Part shown: in pieces, positions 7,794 through 10,685 of the stretch | How the letters are laid out: every line of letters starts with the position of its first letter | Position numbering within the stretch: the first letter of the stretch is position 1 | From: Strigomonas culicis | Taxonomy: Eukaryota; Euglenozoa; Kinetoplastea; Trypanosomatida; Trypanosomatidae | Length of the DNA: 10,685 nt | NCBI GenBank assembly: GCA_000482145.1 | Contig: AUXH01000640.1 | Location: 1-10,685 of the forward strand | Direction of reading: 5' to 3' | The notes under the pieces: model-generated | What the model was told of the DNA's origin: nothing | The model's database searches: none | Seen by the model: only the letters and a program-made list of their open reading frames with translations | Position numbers and translations under genes: made by a program

Positions 7794-7815
7794 GTGGACG
7801 GAGGCGCCCGCCGAC

Positions 7816-8538
7816 ATGCTCCAGCACACCCTGACGGTGGCCGCGCCGCGCCGCCGCCCCCCGCCGGCCGCCGGCACCGGCCCGAGCAGCAAGATGCCGT
7901 TCCTGGCCAACCTCGTGCGCAAGTACGGGCGGCTGCCGGACCAGCCCCAGTTCCGCGGCTACCCCCGCCTGGGGCCCGGCGAGACGCGCCAGACGGCCGG
8001 CTCCGTGCTGCTCTACAAGGATGATCAGTGCCTGCTGGTTAACGACGCCTTCCCCAAGTCCGCGCTGCACTGCCTCGTGCTGCCGACGGACCCCGCGCTG
8101 CGCAGCCTCAACGACCTCACCGCCGACCACGCGCCGCTGCTGGCGCACATGCAGGCGGTCGCAGACCGCTACATGGACTTCCTGCGGCGGGCGGAGCCGT
8201 CCGTGTACCGGCGGCGGCGGTACCTCACCGGCTTCCACGCCCTCCCGTCACTGGCGCCGCTGCACATGCACCTCCTCACGATGGACCTCGACAGCCCGTG
8301 TCTCAAGTCCAAGAAGCATTATAACAGCTTCGCCACCTTCTTCTTCCTTACGCAGCCGCGCGTGCTCAGCGAGCTGCAGCAGCGGGGCTACGTTGGCATC
8401 AATCAGAGCGTCAAGGAGCTGCGGCAGATGGAGGGGCAGCCCATGACGTGCATGTGGTGCGGCGCCCCGCTGAAGAACATGCCAGCGGTGAAGGCCCATC
8501 TGCCGAGCTGCCAGCAGAATCAGTCACTGGAGCCGTAG
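7816..8538 (+). CDS. Aprataxin/Hnt3-like DNA 5'-adenylate hydrolase (HIT domain + C2HC zinc finger)
   Basis: Probable DNA-repair enzyme that removes AMP from 5'-adenylated ends left by abortive ligation. The 240-residue protein holds an HIT domain at about residues 25-185. Its block GFHALPSLAPLHMHLLTMDL (139-158), followed by DSPCLKSKKHYNSF (159-172), is closely like the aprataxin signature. H150 aligns with the catalytic histidine and H152 with the third HIT histidine; the first is replaced by P148. H105 or H111 lies in the helix that supplies a further conserved His. A C-terminal zinc finger follows the pattern C212-x2-C215-x12-H228-x3-C232. There is no N-terminal FHA domain, as in yeast Hnt3 and unlike vertebrate aprataxin. 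The ATG at 7816 is the first after the splice signal; the open frame further upstream crosses the T-tract and is not translated. Met27 (7894) is a possible shorter start. The location is expected to be nuclear, but could also be mitochondrial given the Arg-rich N-terminus. Confidence 0.9.
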   Translation: MLQHTLTVAAPRRRPPPAAGTGPSSKMPFLANLVRKYGRLPDQPQFRGYPRLGPGETRQTAGSVLLYKDDQCLLVNDAFPKSALHCLVLPTDPALRSLNDLTADHAPLLAHMQAVADRYMDFLRRAEPSVYRRRRYLTGFHALPSLAPLHMHLLTMDLDSPCLKSKKHYNSFATFFFLTQPRVLSELQQRGYVGINQSVKELRQMEGQPMTCMWCGAPLKNMPAVKAHLPSCQQNQSLEP

Positions 8539-8641
8539 ATTCCCCCCACACTGCGTCGTCACGCTTGAGGCCCTAGAGGGCACCCGTTGATTCCTGTATA
8601 TTCCTTTTAGCTATGACGCAGGGAGACATATGCGCATCTCA

Positions 8642-8666
8642 ACACACACACACACATACACACACA
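8642..8666. repeat. CA dinucleotide microsatellite
   Basis: ACACACA repeat interrupted by one T at 8657, in the probable 3' UTR of the aprataxin-like gene. Confidence 0.9.
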
Positions 8667-8778
8667 AAACAAGAATAACAACATCATAGAGATGAAGAAA
8701 AACAATTGTAGTAACGCATGTGCGGTGAGAGATTTGCTTCCAGAAGCGCAAACAGTGCCTCTTAGCCATCCACGCATT

Positions 8779-8842
8779 CACCTCCCCCCTCCCTTCTTTC
8801 CACTTCTTCCATTGCCCTCCCCATCATCACGGACAATCATAG
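8779..8842 (+). promoter_or_regulatory. Probable trans-splice acceptor for the SNARE gene
   Basis: C/T-rich tract (about 8779-8823) followed by the first AG at 8841-8842. The predicted leader is 81 nt and has no ATG before 8924, which supports that start. Confidence 0.6.
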
Positions 8843-8923
8843 CTGTAAGAAATAACCATAATACGAATAGTGAACACCGTTATCCCACGCCCTACGCTGT
8901 AACGAGCGCACGACCCACGCCAC

Positions 8924-9286
8924 ATGCAGCCACAAAGCTCCCTGTTCCGTCGGCGCGACCTTGGCGACCCCGGCGCGGCGCCCGGCACTGTCACCGGCGG
9001 CACCGCCGAGCAGGAGCGAGAGAACGACGCCCTGGTGAAGGCGCTGCTCTCGGACATCAAGACGACGAAGAGCCGCTTCACCAAGATGAACGAGGAGGTA
9101 GTCAAGCACAACACGATGCTTGCGGCCCTGGAGAAGACATTCATTAGCGCGCGCAGCAGCCTCGCGGACACGATGCGGCGGCTGGACCACATCGGCCTCT
9201 CGAGCTTCAAGCACATGTGGGTGCTGTTCGTTTTTGTCATCATCTTTTTTATGCTCATTTATCTGATGATGAAGTTTAGAAACTGA
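8924..9286 (+). CDS. Bet1-like Qc-SNARE, C-terminally anchored
   Basis: SNARE protein expected to act in vesicle fusion in the early secretory pathway (ER-Golgi). At 120 residues it is the size of animal Bet1 (118). A short polar N-terminus (1-30) leads into one SNARE coiled coil at about residues 34-92, followed by a C-terminal membrane anchor (about 97-117) and the luminal tail KFRN. Counting heptads from residue 62, the core positions V38, L41, I45, F52, M55, V59, L66, L69, F73, A76, L80, L87 and I90 are mostly hydrophobic, as expected. The segment EEVVKHNTMLAALE lines up with the Bet1 segment EVKTQNKLLAEMD, which puts H62 (codon CAC at 9107) where Qc-SNAREs have the zero-layer glutamine. 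The ending with TM and a short tail also resembles Bet1. An alternative is the related Sft1/Gos-type group of Golgi SNAREs; Bet1 is my preferred assignment. Confidence 0.87.
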   Translation: MQPQSSLFRRRDLGDPGAAPGTVTGGTAEQERENDALVKALLSDIKTTKSRFTKMNEEVVKHNTMLAALEKTFISARSSLADTMRRLDHIGLSSFKHMWVLFVFVIIFFMLIYLMMKFRN

Positions 9287-9661
9287 ACAAGCACACATAA
9301 AAAAACAACAACAACACCGACAACAAAATGGCGAAGCTGAACCGTAGCCGGATGCATTGTCAGCTCTCCAAAGCATAAGAAAACCCTTGTTTCGCACATT
9401 TTAGCCCATCTCTATTCTCCACAGAATACGTTACACGTTTGAGTGTAGAAACCACTTTGTGCTCTCAGCTAATTATATAATTATACACACACACATTCAT
9501 TTATACATTCCAGTACTTTGTATCTTTGATCTACAGATGATCCTTTTCGTTCCCCCTTTCCCTTTCTTCTCTCTATCTGATATGCGCACGTGATTTGTGG
9601 CTTCTTCTTACTTCGAGTCTTCTGTCCTCTCTCTTTCTCTACAGTTATTAACGTGGTATAT

Positions 9662-9679
9662 AGATATACAAGTATATCT
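9662..9679. repeat. Short perfect inverted repeat
   Basis: AGATATAC and GTATATCT form 8-bp arms around two A residues; as RNA this would be a 7-bp stem with a CAAG loop. It is AT-rich and may be chance in such sequence. Confidence 0.5.
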
Positions 9680-9854
9680 GTGTATTGTTTCCTTCTCTCT
9701 CCTTCTTTAGGAAGAGAAAGAGGTTTCTCTGTTATTTATAACCTTTTTTTTAATTTGATTCAGAATATTCATTATAAAGTGTATTAACTCATTTGTTTTT
9801 GTGTCTTTACTCTCACGGTAAACACACACCACATTCTTTTTTTTTCATTTAGAA

Positions 9855-9855
<1 letters not shown>

Positions 9856-9887
<32 letters not shown>
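9856..9887. repeat. (TA)16 microsatellite
   Basis: Sixteen uninterrupted TA units (32 bp), preceded by a T-run (9838-9845). Self-complementary and likely to vary in length between strains. Confidence 0.95.
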
Positions 9888-9890
<3 letters not shown>

Positions 9891-9903
9891 CTTGTTAACA
9901 GTC

Positions 9904-9943
9904 ACTTTCTTCTTCTACTTCTTTTCCCACATCTGATCGACAG
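9904..9943 (+). promoter_or_regulatory. Candidate trans-splice acceptor for gene 7 (distal)
   Basis: Pyrimidine tract (CTTTCTTCTTCTACTTCTTTTCCC, within 9904-9929) followed by CGACAG with AG at 9942-9943. Use of this site would give a leader of about 363 nt that includes an upstream ORF. Nearer candidates are AG at 10274-10275 after the tract at 10241-10256, and AG at 10301-10302, four nucleotides before the ATG. Confidence 0.4.
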
Positions 9944-10018
9944 CCCCTCTCTGCCCGTCGATACAGCAGACACCGGTGCGTGCTGCTGCTTGGTTTTCTC
10001 TCATCACTGGAGCCATTT

Positions 10019-10108
10019 ATGGGTGCTCGCGCACGTCTCATCCCTCCCGAACGTACTGTAACACCATCTCGTGAGCCCCACTGCCACCCTTACTGCCTTA
10101 CATACTAA
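10019..10108 (+). other. Upstream ORF of 29 codons in the leader region of gene 7
   Basis: ATG at 10019 opens a frame ending at TAA 10106-10108, ahead of the gene 7 start. It would be in the mRNA only if the distal splice site (9942-9943) is used. The peptide has no recognisable features; a regulatory role is speculative. Confidence 0.3.
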
Positions 10109-10306
10109 ACGCGCCCGCAGAGAAGCACACCATAGAGCAACGCCACGCGTCGCAGAAACTGCCGCTGTCCCAGTAGAGATACCACCAACCGTTCGTTTCC
10201 CAAGAAGCGAACACCGGAAAGCAGGAAGTAAGGGGATAGAATCTATCTCTTCCCCCTGATAATAAAAACTAATAGTCACCCCTCGGTTCCCCCGCTGCAC
10301 AGCCCC

Positions 10307-10685
10307 ATGCAAGGCTCGTCCACTGCCGCGACGCCGCCGCGCCCCATCGCCGCGGCGCCGCTGACGAGCTCCGCCGGCAGCGCGCCGCTCAACGGCTACG
10401 CGGCGCGCGAGGAGCCGCGCGGTGGCAGCCGCAGTCACACGCCGCTCGACGAGGGCCCCGGCCGCCAGCCGCTCACTGCGGCCCCGACGCCGCCGCCGCC
10501 GCCCGCGCGCTCGGGGGGCGGCCCGGACTCGTCCACCGCGAGCCGCTCGTCACGCTGCTCCAGCCGCAGTACGGAGGGCGAGGAGCCGCGGCACGGCCCG
10601 CGGCCGCCGCCGGCGGTCGCGGTCGGCGACCTCTGCACGGCCGCGCGCGCGGTGGCCGTGTCGTGGATGGCGCGGCTGCTGGACC
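10307..10685 (+). CDS. Unknown protein with Pro/Ala/Ser/Arg-rich N-terminus (3' end outside window)
   Basis: The frame opens at ATG 10307 and continues without a stop to the window end, giving at least 126 residues. It begins MQGSSTAATPPRPIAAAP and is low in complexity, with a run of five Pro-coding codons near 10489-10503 and Ser/Arg-rich patches (SSRCSSRS near 10545-10571). Towards the end it becomes more ordered and hydrophobic (VGDLCTAARAVAVSWMARLL), which may be the start of a folded domain. Base composition switches sharply to GC-rich at the ATG, as in the other genes here, and splice-type AGs lie just upstream. I cannot recognise a family from this part. The disordered N-terminus with Ser/Arg is common in trypanosomatid regulatory and cytoskeletal proteins, so it gives no functional clue. 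The open frame on the other strand in this region is explained by the same GC-rich codon use. Confidence 0.7.
   Translation, partial: MQGSSTAATPPRPIAAAPLTSSAGSAPLNGYAAREEPRGGSRSHTPLDEGPGRQPLTAAPTPPPPPARSGGGPDSSTASRSSRCSSRSTEGEEPRHGPRPPPAVAVGDLCTAARAVAVSWMARLLD

Larger units (their letters stand above)
7389..7815. other. Intergenic spacer between the phosphate transporter and the aprataxin-like gene
   Basis: Spacer of 427 bp. It contains a run of 13 G (7441-7453), A-rich AAAAC/AACAA repeats (about 7522-7563 and 7630-7648), and pyrimidine-rich sequence leading to the next gene. Frames open across it, including one in frame with the downstream gene, have spacer-like composition and lie upstream of the predicted splice site. 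Confidence 0.65.
8539..8923. other. Intergenic spacer between the aprataxin-like gene and the SNARE gene
   Basis: Spacer of 385 bp with a CA dinucleotide repeat near 8642-8666, A-rich sequence to about 8706, then a C/T-rich tract before the next gene. An ATG at 8692 opens a frame that reads into the SNARE region out of frame, but it lies upstream of the predicted splice site and would not be in the mRNA. Confidence 0.65.
9287..10306. other. Longest spacer (1020 bp): SNARE 3' UTR and leader region of gene 7
   Basis: A/C-rich repeats follow the SNARE stop (9297-9326). AT-rich sequence with several CT-rich blocks (9546-9576, 9688-9708) runs to about 9900 and includes a (TA)16 repeat. From about 9940 the sequence becomes more GC-balanced and may be the 5' UTR of the next gene. 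A small frame near 9590-9787 has AT-rich, Phe/Tyr/Leu-rich spacer composition and was not accepted. No tRNA or other RNA gene was recognised. Confidence 0.6.

Noticed and set aside
7591..7815. N-terminal extension of the aprataxin-like protein
   Set aside because: It begins at a non-ATG codon and reads through the T-rich tract upstream of the predicted splice AG, so it would not be in the mature mRNA.
9590..9787. Small open frame of 65 codons in the long spacer
   Set aside because: Starts at a non-ATG codon, AT-rich composition and a Phe/Tyr/Leu-rich peptide with no features.
10004..10638. Minus-strand open frames opposite gene 7 and its leader
   Set aside because: All other genes are on the plus strand, and the plus-strand frame at 10307 has a proper ATG, splice-type signals and the composition switch expected at a gene start. 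The minus frames are low-complexity.
1..10685. Polycistron read as a bacterial operon or as a defence or mobile island
   Set aside because: Gene families (RSP4/6, SNARE, aprataxin) are eukaryotic, spacers are long with splice-type tracts, and there are no transposase, integrase or terminal repeat signals.

Overview
The window looks like nuclear DNA from a kinetoplastid protist, most likely a trypanosomatid. Seven intronless genes all lie on the + strand. Coding regions are very GC-rich, with codons ending mostly in G or C. They alternate with AT-rich spacers of 385 to 1020 bp that carry long pyrimidine tracts followed by an AG dinucleotide and a nearby first ATG. This is the layout of a polycistronic directional gene cluster processed by spliced-leader trans-splicing and polyadenylation. 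I cannot name the genus. There are no ribosome binding sites, bacterial promoters, mobile elements, CRISPR arrays, tRNAs or rRNAs that I can recognise.

Layout: (1) 1-1707, the 3' part of a gene for a nucleolar-type RNA-binding protein with three RRM-like domains and an acidic/lysine-rich tail. (2) 2194-2613, an unrecognised 139-residue protein with one membrane segment and an Arg-rich N-terminus. (3) 3042-4715, radial spoke head protein RSP4/6 of the flagellar axoneme. (4) 5469-7388, a PiT/PHO4-type phosphate transporter with a large hydrophilic central loop. (5) 7816-8538, an aprataxin/Hnt3-like DNA-adenylate hydrolase (HIT domain plus C2HC zinc finger). (6) 8924-9286, a Bet1-like Qc-SNARE. 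(7) 10307 to the window end, the start of an unknown Pro/Ala/Ser/Arg-rich protein.

The genes do not form one pathway: RNA metabolism, flagellar motility, phosphate uptake, DNA repair and vesicle fusion sit side by side. This is normal for kinetoplastid clusters, where neighbours share transcription but not function. I found no convincing new multi-gene system. The best leads are a histidine at the SNARE zero layer, loss of the acidic residue in the second phosphate-transporter signature, a pyrimidine-tract AG abutting the start codon of gene 2, and an upstream ORF in the long leader region of gene 7.
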